Assembly (NCBI RefSeq): GCF_014839805.1
Contig: NC_051116.1
Coordinates: 6,925,556-6,989,555, forward strand
Reading direction: 5' to 3'
Source: Manduca sexta
Taxonomy: Eukaryota > Arthropoda > Insecta > Lepidoptera > Sphingidae
DNA: 64,000 nucleotides
Made by a program: the position numbers and the translations under genes
Part shown: piece after piece, positions 21,101 to 31,800 of the stretch
Layout of the letters: each line of letters opens with the position of its first letter
Numbering within the stretch: position 1 is the stretch's first letter
Notes under the pieces: model-generated
What the model saw: the letters and a program-made list of their open reading frames with translations, nothing else
Databases searched by the model: none
Told to the model about the DNA's origin: nothing

Positions 21101-24100
21101 CACAACCATGCTATGAGTTTATATTGTCATATATAACAAGGCTCCTGGTGGTCAATTCTATATACACTATCAAACTGTTTAACTCCACAACAATAGAGTT
21201 GTATGAAAACTTTTATCCTGAAATTTGCACAGTGCTTCATAGATTTAGAGCTAAAAATTACCGAGCCACAAGCTCAGTTAGTCTAATCAATTCAGTTAGT
21301 TAATTTTGCTATTAATATCCTGACAAATTTTATTTTATTTTATTTTATTAGGACATCCAGTGGTAATTACAATAAAACTTATAACTAAGTAAATCATTTA
21401 AGAAAAACACGTGTTAAAGGCATTACCTTCAGGCGTCACAGCATGCACCGAATGGAACTACTTATTTAGTTATTTCATAATAATATAGTTAACAAATAAG
21501 AAAAACATCAAAGTATGTAACAATAACAAATGTGAGAGGGATCAATGATTGTTATCATCATTTATAACTTTTAAAACCTGACTTCGAAAAGCTGCCAATG
21601 AGTCGCTAAATACATCTATAAACAAATAATCATCTATAAACATTTATCAAATGAAACTTGCTACCCTCAATCATAGATCTAGAAGTATTATTGACCCTTC
21701 ATACTTTATGATTCTAAACAATATAAACTTATACTTATTCTAGGCCGAGGCAGAAGAGAGTTCTCAAGCAAATTTAGAAGAAATTGCTGAGAAAATCGTA
21801 GAAGCTGAGGACTTAGATGTATCTACAGCAGCACCAGTAGCAATAGATGTAATTAATGAATCAGAGGTAAAAGCGGAAGTTAATGAGGAACAGGCTAACG
21901 TGCAAGTTGAGATCCAAACTGAAGCACAGAAAGTAGAAGAGTTAAAGACCGTCGTGGAAGAGGTCAGAAATGTGGAGGAGGGAGTCAAGATTGTGCAGGA
22001 GCAAGTGCAGAATGTCGGTGAAGCGTTAGTTATTTTGGAAAATGAAGTTAAAGCTGAACAGGTAAATTTGAACGATAATTAGAAATTATTTTTAGTAAAC
22101 CAACCTAAAGTCTTCACAAAAATTATATATAATCGGAGTGAAGCTATAATTGTCAAATATTTATTTTTCTTCAATTCAGCATCAGTAATATACAAAAATT
22201 TGCCAAATAAATTAAATTAATTCTTTTGAAAATGTTTGTATTCTAATATGGGTTTTCTAAATCTGAAATAAATGAAAAAGAAAATAATAATATATTAACA
22301 ATTAGATAACACTGCATAATATTATTTATGTTAATTGGACAATTAATTACTTATATGAACATTATAGTTTTTTTATTCGTATTAATGAATTCTTTCCAGA
22401 TTCAACAGTCCGAAGTTAATTTCGCTGAAGCTGTTTCAGGGTATGTCTCCATTACTATTAATCCATAAAAAGTAACTTTGCTTTCTAAGTCTCCGCGCAA
22501 ACATCACGTAAATCTAAAGGTTCCCATTAACAACCCCTAAAAACATCTATGCTTCCTAAGAATCCGCTCAGATATTTCGTAATTCTAAAGTTTTTGAAGC
22601 AACTGCAATTTTTATAGTGTAGTTTTGGCGGCACGCTGCAAACGTAGTGCGGTGCGTAAAATAATATTTCTAATTTTAAAATGACTTGAATTAAGGTGAG
22701 GTTATGGGTTAGGCAAAGTTATATTAAATTATTCTACTTGGAATCGGTCCGGAGTCTAGAATTTGTGCCCGAAATGGCGATAGGCTCTCCCTCTATTACA
22801 TAGGAGGATAAACACATGGCAAAGTGGTACTCTGGTTATACCTCGTTACACTTTGCTTACCCCTTTGGGAATAACGGCGTAATGTATTGTTGTTTTTAGT
22901 TATGAAATAGATAAATGGAAACTCAATTACTTTCAGATCTCTCGAACAGGCTCCCGTAGCCTTTCTGGAGTACGGCCCACCTGGCTTCAGGGAATACGGA
23001 CCCCCCCAAGGCGACGAGCTGCTAAGAACTGACCTGCTGGTAAATATTACCCAATTAAAATAAAACATAAAACGAACTTGGTATAAAAAAGAATAATTTT
23101 AATAATTTCATTAATTTGAGATGAAGGAAATTCTAATACCTGATGATATTCTTTGTTATGCACTGTTTTGAAAGATTTTATCTCGTTTTGTTAGTCTGAA
23201 AGTTAAAAGATTTAATAGCTGGATGAGTAACTCACGGAGAACTATTTTATGGTCTACTCAGGGCGTCGCGGCGATTTTCTTTTATTTTCGCCTGGGGCTT
23301 TGCGTCTTTTAAGGCCGCCGCTGTAATGGCGTAAGATCAGATAGTCTACTTCGAAAAACGAAATCCATAGTTTCGGATGACGGATCGCGCAATTTGTTTC
23401 TACGAAGTGTTACGGATCATTCCATCCGATGACGGATTCAACGACGGATCCGATCCGTTCATTGCAATATTTTAGACGTGGAATTTGTAAGATTATATAG
23501 GGTTTCGTCATCCAATTGAAACCATCTGCGAGGATAGACCACTGGTTTCTCCACAAAAAAAAATACGGGGAATTGTTCCTACTACTAAGGTAAGCTACAA
23601 AACGGTGACGGATCCGAAGTAATTTGGTAGTAAAGTTAAATCCGAAGTCCGTCGTTTCTTCGTTTCGGACCGACGTTTCGACGTTCGTTTTTCGGAGTAG
23701 ACCTTAAGGTATCAATTGACGAGTAATGTTTATCTTATGTCACAATTATTTCGCCCTTAATTGACACTCACAGTTTAAATATTTCTTTCTAATAGTACAA
23801 CTATAAATTTTCAGGAGGCACTTGTCATTGAGCCAAGAAGCAACGAATTGAGAAGGAGGAGATTTTCGCCTAAATTCAAGTATATATTTACATCTTAATA
23901 TCTTACTTCCTTGTAATATCAGTCTTACTTATAAACTTGTTTTGGCGTTAAGAGGTGGTTAAGAATTGCTTAAATAGCTGTCAAAAACATCACCGGTTCC
24001 TATTTTAAACCTTATTAAGAGGCAATGGTGGGTTTTGACTTACAGCGGATTGAGTAAATTTGTGTTTTAACTGAGCATAGCTTTGCTATTTTTTTATAAT

Positions 24101-24252
24101 TTTAATATCGTTTATTTGGGAGTTTGACTTTTATATTTAACGTCACCGTTTCCTAAGATATCGTAAAATAGGCTGTAAAATAACTTGTGTTAGATCTTAA
24201 ACATTTATCAATATGTATTTTCTTTTTCAGAATCATAAGGAAAATGCATTAA
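18174..24252 (+). CDS. Secreted acidic EYGPP-repeat protein, 468 aa, nine exons
   Basis: Coding exons: 18174-18179, 19314-19430, 19952-20138, 20369-20916, 21744-22061, 22400-22440, 22937-23039, 23815-23879, 24231-24252, all with GT/AG borders and matching phases; 1407 nt. Signal peptide MKVFLAVVLSVASVSA (1-16), split after two codons by intron 1. Then LGSGPYLPSGWRPKGPAFYLPS (17-38), an EYGPP at 66-70, and a long Glu/Val region from about 104 to 400 with imperfect EPIVVEEKE units. Two more EYGPP follow at 417-421 and 425-429, then a basic end with RRRR at 453-456. No cysteine and no catalytic domain is seen. This is what a structural or matrix protein of cuticle, eggshell, silk or gut lining could look like, but I do not recognise the family. 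A weak ATTAAA poly(A) signal is at 24379. Introns contain LINE, SINE and MITE debris; all exon frames are intact. Confidence 0.85.
18270..18450 (+). repeat. Dispersed repeat (cttataaacttgttttag family), copy 1
   Basis: Shares cttacttataaacttgttttagYgttaagaggtggttaagaattgc...gtaaatttgtgttttaact with 23920-24090 and 28610-28910. Lies in intron 1 of the EYGPP gene; the other two are in its last intron and downstream. Class not determined. Confidence 0.75.
19008..19050. repeat. Near-perfect 40-bp hairpin in intron 1
   Basis: Arms of at least 18 paired bases (AAAAATTCGTATGACTGC at 19010-19027 with its complement at 19030-19047) around a two-base loop, with pairing continuing after one mismatch. 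Far more regular than its surroundings. Could be a fold-back remnant; a small-RNA precursor is less likely given the tiny loop. Confidence 0.75.
20160..20275 (-). repeat. RTE-type LINE 3' end in intron 3
   Basis: Minus strand encodes RRWMRAAYNRSIWKSLGEAHVQQ, the C-terminus typical of insect RTE-like LINEs, followed by a (GAT)n tail. Extremely 5'-truncated. Similar ends: 24690-24830 (plus), 51840-51970 (minus), about 17180-17300. Confidence 0.75.
22740..22870 (+). repeat. SINE family A fragment in intron 6
   Basis: tttgtgcccgaaatggcgataggctc body with the cccctttgggaataa end; no B-box part left. Confidence 0.65.
23249..23712. mobile_element. Candidate MITE in intron 7
   Basis: Bounded by GGTCTACTC (23251) and its complement GAGTAGACC (23695), with related inner sequence (cgaaaaacga / tcgtttttcg) and a CpG-rich core of ATCCGT/ACGGAT repeats unlike the AT-rich intron. 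Target duplication not clear. Confidence 0.45.
23920..24090 (+). repeat. Dispersed repeat (cttataaacttgttttag family), copy 2
   Basis: Second copy of the repeat at 18270-18450, in the last intron of the EYGPP gene, slightly diverged. Confidence 0.75.
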
Positions 24253-24689
24253 GAATCCAAAAAACTGAAGGCAAATGTAGGCTAAATATCATCACAAATG
24301 TATAAAATGAAAGTTTTAAGGCGGCATATTGCGATATTATCCTCATGTAAATTGTAGGAGTATGTATTTGAACATGTAATTAAAGGATTGTATGACAATT
24401 TTTGTTTTTTATTTTTATGTTATACCCCAACTATATCTCCAAAGGAGATTTCGCATACACCCCTTTCAAAATTTTGCTAGGTCCGTTGGATCGTTTTTTT
24501 TTTTAGACCCCCGTCAAGTCTCCCGTGGACTCCTGGGGGTAGACTCCCAAGAGCCCCTCGACCACTTAGGGAATTAATGATGTAAGTAATTATTATAAGA
24601 CGTTACATAGACGTTGTTAGAATAACCTGAAACTAGCCTTGTAACTAGGTAATGCTATAGCAACTATGAGATTCATAGGGCCTATAATA

Positions 24690-24830
24690 AATCAAGTTGG
24701 ACAGACGACTTGATAAAGGTTGCAGGAACATGTTGGATGCAGGCCACTTTCGATAGGTCTGTCTGGAAATCTTTAGGGGAGGCGTATGCCCAGCAGTAGA
24801 CTTAATGTGGCTGATGATGATGACAATAAA
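24690..24830 (+). repeat. RTE-type LINE 3' end
   Basis: Encodes SWTDDLIKVAGTCWMQ, then DRSVWKSLGEAYAQQ and a stop, followed by a gatgatgatg tail. A truncated LINE tail. Confidence 0.8.
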
Positions 24831-25416
24831 TCAATGCCATCTCTGGGTACGATCTCAAGTACACATTTAATGTATTGAACTATTTAATAAACTAAGCTTA
24901 AGCTGTCATTTAAGAATAGAAAATTTATAAGTAGTATTCAAATTCCTCGCGTTGTTACTTATGTGATAACACAATTAAGCAACAGTGCCATCTGGTGATA
25001 ATGACTGGGACTACATGATGAAGTAAACAATTAGAAGACGTAACGCTCATCCATCAAATTGATATTGACAATTAGGATATAACGCCCAATAGCAATACTA
25101 GATGGCAATAGCCAATCCTAAGTTACGGTTTCAAAACTTGCGTGGCGCGCTGTTTATTTGGGCTAAACATAGGCGTAGTCTTAATATATTTTAATAAAAT
25201 TTAATTTTAAATACGGTATAATATGGATTTTTAGGAAAAAATTATATACAGTTTGGAACTTTATTTAAATAGGAAATAAGGCCCACTTAGCCGAATTTCG
25301 TTCGCGGCGGCCAATCTCAACAGATATCAGTAAGTGCGTACGCAGGACATGATATTATAGGGCACAAGAGTGTGCACGACCTACCGAAGTGTTATCTAAG
25401 TCCAATATATAATCTA
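24831..25416. other. Intergenic, nothing recognised
   Basis: AT-rich, no supported gene. Leads into the Helitron at 25417. Confidence 0.4.
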
Positions 25417-25606
25417 CTAGCGACTCGCCCCGGCTTTGCACGGTTGCAATGCTGACTATTTAATCGATTTTATTATTATACATATAAACCTTCCTCTTGA
25501 ATCACTCTATCTATTAAAAAAAACGCATCAAAATCCGTTGCGTAGTTTTAAAGATTTAAACACACATAGGGACAGAGAAAGCGACTTTGTTTTATACTAT
25601 GTAGGT

Positions 25607-26985
25607 ATGTGTTAGACTCGAGTGTAGCGGGTAGAAGTAATAGAAGTAAAGTCCACACGTAAAGAGAGTTTATTTGTACAGAGTAAGAGTACAATTCACA
25701 CAAGAGTAGAATAAACACACACTACAAGAAAGAAGGAGAGAAAAATAAAGAGAAAGTCTACAGCGAAACGAAACGAACAAAATACTATAAACGGTTAAAT
25801 AATAACAAGCGTAAGCGACAGCGAGAGCGTGAGCGATCCGCGCCGCATGCGTCGGCTGACTGACTGCGGTCGGCCGGGGGCTACGTGACAGGCGGAGCGT
25901 ACGCGTCCCGCTCCGACCGGTTCATGTGACGTAGGGCATTTCCAGCCGTAAGGATGTGTTACTATCCAGTAATTGCCTCAATTCGGAATCTGTTTGTTGC
26001 AGTATTACCAAGCGGTTTAAGTCAACCGGCTGAGCAATTTCGTCAATTCTGGATAGTGTATCTGCAACCACATTATCCTTACCGGATATGTGTCTGATAT
26101 CCGTGGTAAATTGGGATATAAAGTCCAGGTGCCTGAACTGTCTGGGTGAGCAGTTCTCCTTGCGGGCGTGGAAAGCGTAACAGAGTGGTTTGTGGTCTGT
26201 ATATACCACAAAGTCCCTAGCCTCGACCATATGCCTGAAGTGTTTGATGGCTTCATAAATTGCCAGCAGTTCCCTATCAACTCAACCTCAGTGAACGTGA
26301 CGGGTTGCGAACCTTTTACGGTACCCTGAAGTAACGCATTTAGGGGAGCTTGTTGTTGGGCAGCGTTTGGGATAAATCTGCGGTAAAAGTTTAGCATACC
26401 TAAATATCTCCTCAGCTCTCTTGCGGTCTTCGGGACTGGGAAGTTTTGGATGGCCTCAACCTTAGAGGGAAGCGGTGTGGTACCTTCAGGGGTAATATGG
26501 TACCCTAAAAACTTTACCTCTGGAACACCAAAAATACATTTTGAAGTATTTATAACCATGCCGTAGTCCATTAGTCTCGTGAAGACTTCTCGTAGGTGAC
26601 GCTTGTGGGTTTCCTCATCGCTAGAGAAAACTAAAAAGTCATCTAAGTATCCGCGCCGCATGCGTCGGCTGACTGACTGCGGTCGGCCGGGGGCTACGTG
26701 ACAGGCGGAGCGTACGCGTCCCGCTCCGACCGGTTCATGTGACGTAGGGCATTGTTAGCTGACCGCTATATATATCGAATGTTGTACCATTTGTACATTG
26801 AAATGTTATTTTACAATTTTTATTTTAATGATAATAGTTTAGTATATTTTATGTTTATTAATTTAAGTTTAGTTTTACAATAGTATTTAGGTTTAAACAG
26901 ATTGATTATTAGTTTTAAGTTTATTTTATTAATTTATAATTTTGTTTATAAAACTGATGTTTTGTGCGGATAATGCCGCCACATA
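25607..26985 (-). mobile_element. Ty3/gypsy LTR retrotransposon remnant
   Basis: Minus-strand order: partial 5' LTR (26985-26652), RT/RNase H fragment, partial 3' LTR (25942-25607). A 105-bp block is shared by both LTR pieces (25837-25941 and 26651-26755). Each LTR lacks the other end, so the full LTR can be estimated at about 550 bp. Gag, protease, N-terminal RT and integrase are gone. Outer ends read TGTG...CACA. Confidence 0.7.
25922..26661 (-). pseudogene. pol: Reverse transcriptase/RNase H fragment of gypsy element
   Basis: First frame starts at the RT catalytic motif YLDD and continues with FLGYHITPEG and RRYLGMLNFYRRFIP, the connection typical of Ty3/gypsy. A frameshift near 26280 moves to a second frame holding the RNase H signature VVYTDHKPLCYA, then HLDFISQF and GKDNVVADTLSR. 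The fragment ends where the LTR block begins on either side. Clade within gypsy not certain (CsRn1-like wording of the motifs). Confidence 0.85.
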
Positions 26986-26996
26986 CTATGTAGTGA

Positions 26997-28300
26997 TCTG
27001 TATGCCTAATTAAATCCAAATCCGTGTTCTTGCGCTTACTATTGACGAGACGAAGATGCCGTTCGCCTGATGGTAAGCGATACAACCGCCCACAAATAGC
27101 AGAAATACCAACACATTGAATTACAAAGTATTATTTGGTATTCCACTGCGCTCGCCATCCTAAAACACGAAATGTTAAGTCTTATTATGTGCAATAGTTA
27201 CACTGGGTACAATGTCCTTCAAACTGGAACACAACAGCACACACTGCTGCCTGGCAGCAGAATTAGACATTGCGGTGGTACCTACCCAGACGGACTCTCA
27301 CATATGAGACACCTACCACCTGAACCACCACCTCTTGTCTGGACTCATCGAATTTAGTGTTTTGCAGATGACATGAAAATGTTTTACTACCATATCTTCC
27401 CCTTATGACAATCTGCACTCCAGGCTGACTTAATTCGCCTTGAGGATTATTGTCATAAGAATAAACTCGACCTAAATCCTTTAAAATGCTCTGGCAATAA
27501 CGTTTACTAGGAAGCTTGTGGCTTTAACTATAAACTACACGTTGGAAGGTCTAATCTTACCAATATACGGTAGGTCTCCACACCGAATGCACGCCCATGC
27601 ACAGGGGACATTTGTCGCAGCCCTAGTCACACAGTTAAGTGTGTATACCTCATTGTTGCCAATTCATATTAAGGCCTATAAGGGCTCGTGAACATCTCCC
27701 TTCCTTCTCCTCTCCGCCCATCCTAATATGGTTCTTTCTCCTCCCACCATACATCCTTCCCAGCTATCCCTTCCCAATTTTTCTTCAGGACCCTGCAGTT
27801 GCTAAGCCGGGGGATTCCGGTGTCCTATTTGTGAGATTCTCCGATGATGACTGCGGGGTCCGATACCAAAAAAAAAACTCACTAATATGTAATGATATAA
27901 AGGACCTAGGTGTTAGCACAGTAAATTGCTCTATAAACATGTGGATACTATTATTAAAAAGGCTTCTTAATCTCACGGTTTTAAAATGTGGATCTTTAGA
28001 TGTTTTTCTGAAGCAAAAACTCTTAACATATTACTTTACTGTACCTATGTAAGGACTCATCTAGAATACCCATGCATCTCCATTATGCAATTCCCGCTAT
28101 TTCAAGTACATTGATCGTTTTCAAAACGTTCAAAAACATTTTATTTAATACTTTTATCACCCATAAATTCCATACGACTCAAATAACTATTTGACATTAT
28201 GCCAAAACAATTTCAGTTACTGTCACTGTAATAACAATGGATATTTTCGAGTCACCTGGTCTTCTATGCAAAATAAATTTTACGACGGGATTTTTTCTGT
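26997..28300. other. Repeat-rich intergenic DNA
   Basis: 27040-27330 and 27555-27870 are pieces of the dispersed repeat family (gttcgcctgatggtaagcgatac...; acacttaactgtgtg...; ttcaggaccctgcag...) in opposite orientation to 2340-2960. The rest is AT-rich. Frames at 27172 and 27639 lie inside the repeat and are not genes. Confidence 0.6.
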
Positions 28301-28317
28301 TAAAAAAACTCAAAAAA

Positions 28318-28511
28318 AAAATATATTATAAAACAAAGACCCAAGTACGTCTGCCTGACTGAACGCGGTAAATTCAAATCTAACCGACGGATTTTGATAA
28401 AATTTGGTATGGATTAGTTTGAGACCTTGGGAAGAACAAAGGCTACTTTATATTCCGGGAAAATATAAAACGTAAGTATATCACGCGGGCAGAGCCGCGG
28501 GCAAAAGCTAG
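28318..28511 (+). mobile_element. Short Helitron
   Basis: Ends GCGGGCAGAGCCGCGGGCAAAAGCTAG|T with the GC hairpin just before CTAG. Left end approximate (atatattataaaacaaag). Confidence 0.65.
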
Positions 28512-28609
28512 TATGACAATAATTGTAGAGTCCACATCCCACATGTCAGTAACCTCGTGGTCCCAGTTTAAATACTTACACATTTTGCCTTTACGCAATT
28601 GATTACTTT

Positions 28610-28910
28610 TTCAGTCTTACTTATTAACTTGTTTTAGCGTTAAGAGGTGTTTAAGAATTGCTTAAATAGCTGTCAAAAACATCACCGGTTTTCTATAATA
28701 GTTTAAACCTTATAAAAAGGCAAGATGGCGGGTTTTGACTAGAGGTCGCAAGCCGGGATTCCGGATTTCGACATTTTTGAATTTATTTTAGGTCAGTACT
28801 GAAAATACCGGTTTTGAAAAATGGTCCGGTATTGCGACTCCCAGTTTTAACTTACAACTGATCGAGTAAATTTGTGTTTTAACTAAACATACCTTTGCGA
28901 TTTTTTTATA
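28610..28910 (+). repeat. Dispersed repeat, copy 3, interrupted by a MITE
   Basis: Third copy of the cttataaacttgttttag family; split at 28740 by the 104-bp element below. Confidence 0.75.
28740..28843. mobile_element. 104-bp hAT-type MITE
   Basis: Ends TAGAGGTCGCAAGCCGG and CCGGTATTGCGACTCCCA are imperfect inverted repeats. Flanks GTTTTGAC (28732-28739) and GTTTTAAC (28844-28851) are an 8-bp target duplication with one mismatch. The other two copies of the host repeat give the uninterrupted site. Confidence 0.8.
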
Positions 28911-29124
28911 AGCAAGAATGATTATAATATATTACCTAATAATACATTCGCCGTACGCGGTATCAAGTATTTTAGTCTCAAAGTCGCGAAGGTATTTGGC
29001 ATGTACATAAATTTAATAATAGAATTGTCTAGTTGCATTTGGTTTCTCAGAATATCTGCATGATACAATTAGTACAAACAATAATGTATACGATGAACGT
29101 TACATTTAAGCTTCTAATAAATAT

Positions 29125-29260
29125 AATAATAATAATAATAATATCAGCCCTGTATTATATACTTGCCCACTGCTGAGCACGGGCCTCCTCTACTACTGAC
29201 AGGGATTAGGCCTTAGTCCACCACGCTGGCCTAGTGCGGGTTGGTAGACTTCAATTCAAT
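29125..29260 (-). repeat. SINE family C fragment
   Basis: atatcagccctgtattatatac...cctagtgcgg, the tail half only, preceded by an (aat)n run. Confidence 0.7.
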
Positions 29261-29519
29261 TATAATAAATAAACTTGTTTAAATGAAAGAACGCAATACT
29301 TCTCGCTAAAAATATATCTGTGTTATAAGGAATGTTTACTTGATCCTTGTTTTACGAGGAGATAACAATACTGCGAATTTCCAATAATATCGTCAGAGAT
29401 GGTGGGGGTAGAAGTTCATTCACCCTAGAAAAATAATAATTTACTTTTATGATATGATATATAAATGCTTTTAGACTGCTTGGGTGGTGTAGTTTTTATT
29501 ATACTAGTTCGATTACCGC

Positions 29520-29740
29520 GCTAAATTGTGACTGGGTTTTTCCGTCTTAATAATTTATCAGTCAAAGCTCTGAGTCAAGAAGTTAGCGGTGTGACAACCC
29601 CGTGCCTCGGAAAGCACATTAAGCTGTTGGACGTGCGCCTGATCTCTCTCCGGTCGTGTCGGATTGTCGTCACCGGTCACCGGTTCATCTCCGGTGACGA
29701 TCTGACTTTGTACGCTGGTAGCACATTGTTTTCGTATATT
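29520..29740 (+). repeat. SINE family B fragment
   Basis: gtgactgggtttttccgtctta...gtgcctcggaaagcac...ctctccggtcgtgtcggattg; same family at 47590-47960. The 72-codon frame in it is not a gene. Confidence 0.65.
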
Positions 29741-30197
29741 CGTTAATATATTTATTTAGCTTAACTAGCAATTTTAATTAGGCACCGACTCCAAAATTGG
29801 TATCCAATATATACCTGTTATGTGAAATTATTTTTTGGTTTTTGAAGGCGGTATAATTTTTTGTTAAAATTATTTTTTTGACATTTATATTTGCATTGTA
29901 CAGGAATTGCGGCCCGGAATATCGGCGGGCGCGGGTGAAAAATGGCTTTAAGTGTTGTCAGCCTTATAGTAAATTTTCAGGAAAAATTGCGATAACGCGG
30001 TCAGGCGCTTTCACAAATTGATGTGAACATTTTTTTTAAATTTATTTATTTATTACAAACCAACCTAATACAATATTGTCCTTATTAACTATAGTAACTA
30101 TTAAATAATACATAATACTACAATATCTAAACTTATAATATCAAATATATCTATTTTTGTATACGCTTAACATTTCTAAACTGTGAAATATGTAACA

Positions 30198-30428
30198 TCC
30201 TATTAATTAATATTATAAATGTTTGTTCCTCTTACACGAAAAAAATACTGAACGGTTTTGGATGAAACTTTACAGTAATATTGGTTATACATCAGAATAA
30301 CACATAGGCTACAATTTATAATGATATTTTGAAATTTGGTCATAATATAACTATACATATCAAGTAAGGCGGAAAAAAAACATTTCGGAAATCCCCTTCA
30401 CGCCGGCGAAGCCGCGAGCAAAATCTAG
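30198..30428 (+). mobile_element. 231-bp Helitron
   Basis: Starts A|TCCTATTAATTAATATTATAAATG and ends CGCCGGCGAAGCCGCGAGCAAAATCTAG|T, inserted between A and T with no target duplication. Confidence 0.8.
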
Positions 30429-30555
30429 TCTTATATATTTATCCCACATAACAAATCAGACATAAAAACAACTCTATCGATTTCATTTAAAGTACCTGAG
30501 AATATGTCTACTCTGTCATGAGTGACGTTATTTATTTTAATTATTCCCTTCACAG

Positions 30556-30677
30556 CTGTTTTCTCCAGTAGATTGGTTCTGGCTACCGGGAGTAGTTATA
30601 GGAGCCATCCATACGTATCTACCTGGTACGCATAGGTTCAGATGCGGCAGCCCTCCCGGGCCATGTACACCTCGCAG
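30556..30677 (+). other. Exon-like GC-rich block, unrecognised
   Basis: Preceded by a good acceptor (attcccttcacag), open in phase 0, ending near CCTCGCAG before an AT-rich stretch. Encodes VDWFWLPGVV... and HRFRCGSPPGPCTPR. No partner exon was found nearby, and the complement could be the end of a retroelement. Listed only because its composition differs from its flanks. Confidence 0.25.
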
Positions 30678-30690
30678 TAATTTTATTATA

Positions 30691-31097
30691 CAGAATCATT
30701 TTGACATTGCGTTACTAAATTAAACCACATACCCATTGTACTTGCAAATAGAACTTTTTAATAAGTTACTTGAGTCGTAGATGTAAAATGAATAAGTGTA
30801 AATTTCGAACAAAATAAATATTAATAAAAAGTAATTTTAATTTTACGCACCTTAATGCCACTACTATTACTCTAAGAGAATTCGGTACAGCAGCAACATC
30901 ACACTTTCAGTCAGAAATACATTCACTCACACACCAAATTCGCATTAAACTACAAAATGATCAAGAAATCAGAAAACTAAAAACAGGATTTTTGGTGACA
31001 ATATTCGTTATTAATGGATGATTTTTGGCACAATGTCATCACAGGTAAAGACGAGTATGTGGTTTCATTTAGTAACGCAATGTTAAAACGACCCTGT
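30691..31097. mobile_element. MITE of the CAGGGT...ACCCTG family, full length
   Basis: TA|CAGAATCATTTTGACATTGCG...CGCAATGTTAAAACGACCCTG|TA: long inverted ends of about 45 bp and a TA target. Confidence 0.8.
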
Positions 31098-31435
31098 ATA
31101 TGCCGCAAGTGTGAAGTCCCGGCAAACCCCACTTATGTCACACCATACCCATTACAAATAGTCTGGGATACATTAAAGGGTCTTTTTATTAGTCGTGACA
31201 GTCTTGATAGAGTGGTTGTGGTCGTAATCAGTCCTGCATTTGTAAATAGGCCATATAGGCCGCAGCCTATGTGCGGCAGCCTCTTAGGGGCGGCAGATTT
31301 CAGAGGACAATCACTCGATTTAATTAATTATACGTTTATTTAACTTCAGTGCCTTCCATAATACAAACAAATGGAAAATTATTAAGTATTTTAGAAACCT
31401 ACATACATAACCTACATATATAAAGTGGCCTACAC

Positions 31436-31800
31436 TCATAAGAAATACAAATCCGACGCACTGGTTGTGTAGTGTTTTCCGTAGCTGATGCAATGCGCGT
31501 CACGATCTCTCGCCATATGTCTGTTAGAGGTTATTTTGGTGGACTTATGTACGGGACGGTACACGGCAGATTGAATTGATCGCAGCATGAGCGTCCTTCC
31601 CGGCGGTCGAGTGCCTTCCACCTTGCCATGGACTACAACACGTTCCAGACTGGTCGCCTCGCTTAGAAACGTGTCCAAAGAAAGCGAGTATGCGTGAACT
31701 GTACTAAAGCGGATAGTCGCTGCTTGATGGCGAATCCTTGTAGTATCGAGACGTCTGTACCCAAGCATTCTTCTCCAGCACCACATTTCCAAAGCATCTA
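31436..31800 (-). pseudogene. LINE reverse transcriptase C-terminal fragment
   Basis: Minus strand MEMWCWRRMLGYRR, then LERVVVHGKVEGTRPPGRTLM: the post-polymerase segment of RTE/jockey-like LINEs (usually ...WCWRRMLRI...GKVEGKRPRGR). The frame is open but heavily altered and there is no polymerase domain. Confidence 0.75.

Larger units (their letters stand above)
25417..26996 (-). mobile_element. Helitron split by a gypsy remnant
   Basis: On the minus strand starts A|TCACTACATAGTATAAAAC (at 26996) and ends CCGGGGCGAGTCGCTAG at 25417 with the following T, the TC...CTAG, A^T pattern. Its two parts (25417-~25606 and ~26986-26996) are separated by the LTR element. ATACTATGTAG occurs at both junctions. 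Confidence 0.65.

Noticed and set aside
22796..23068. 90-codon minus frame
   Set aside because: Antisense of exon 7 of the EYGPP gene, whose plus-strand frame and splice sites are coherent.
24485..24580. GC-rich inverted sequence (cccccgtcaag...gactcctgggggt) after the EYGPP gene
   Set aside because: Imperfect, lies beyond the poly(A) signal and matches no terminator or element ends I can define.
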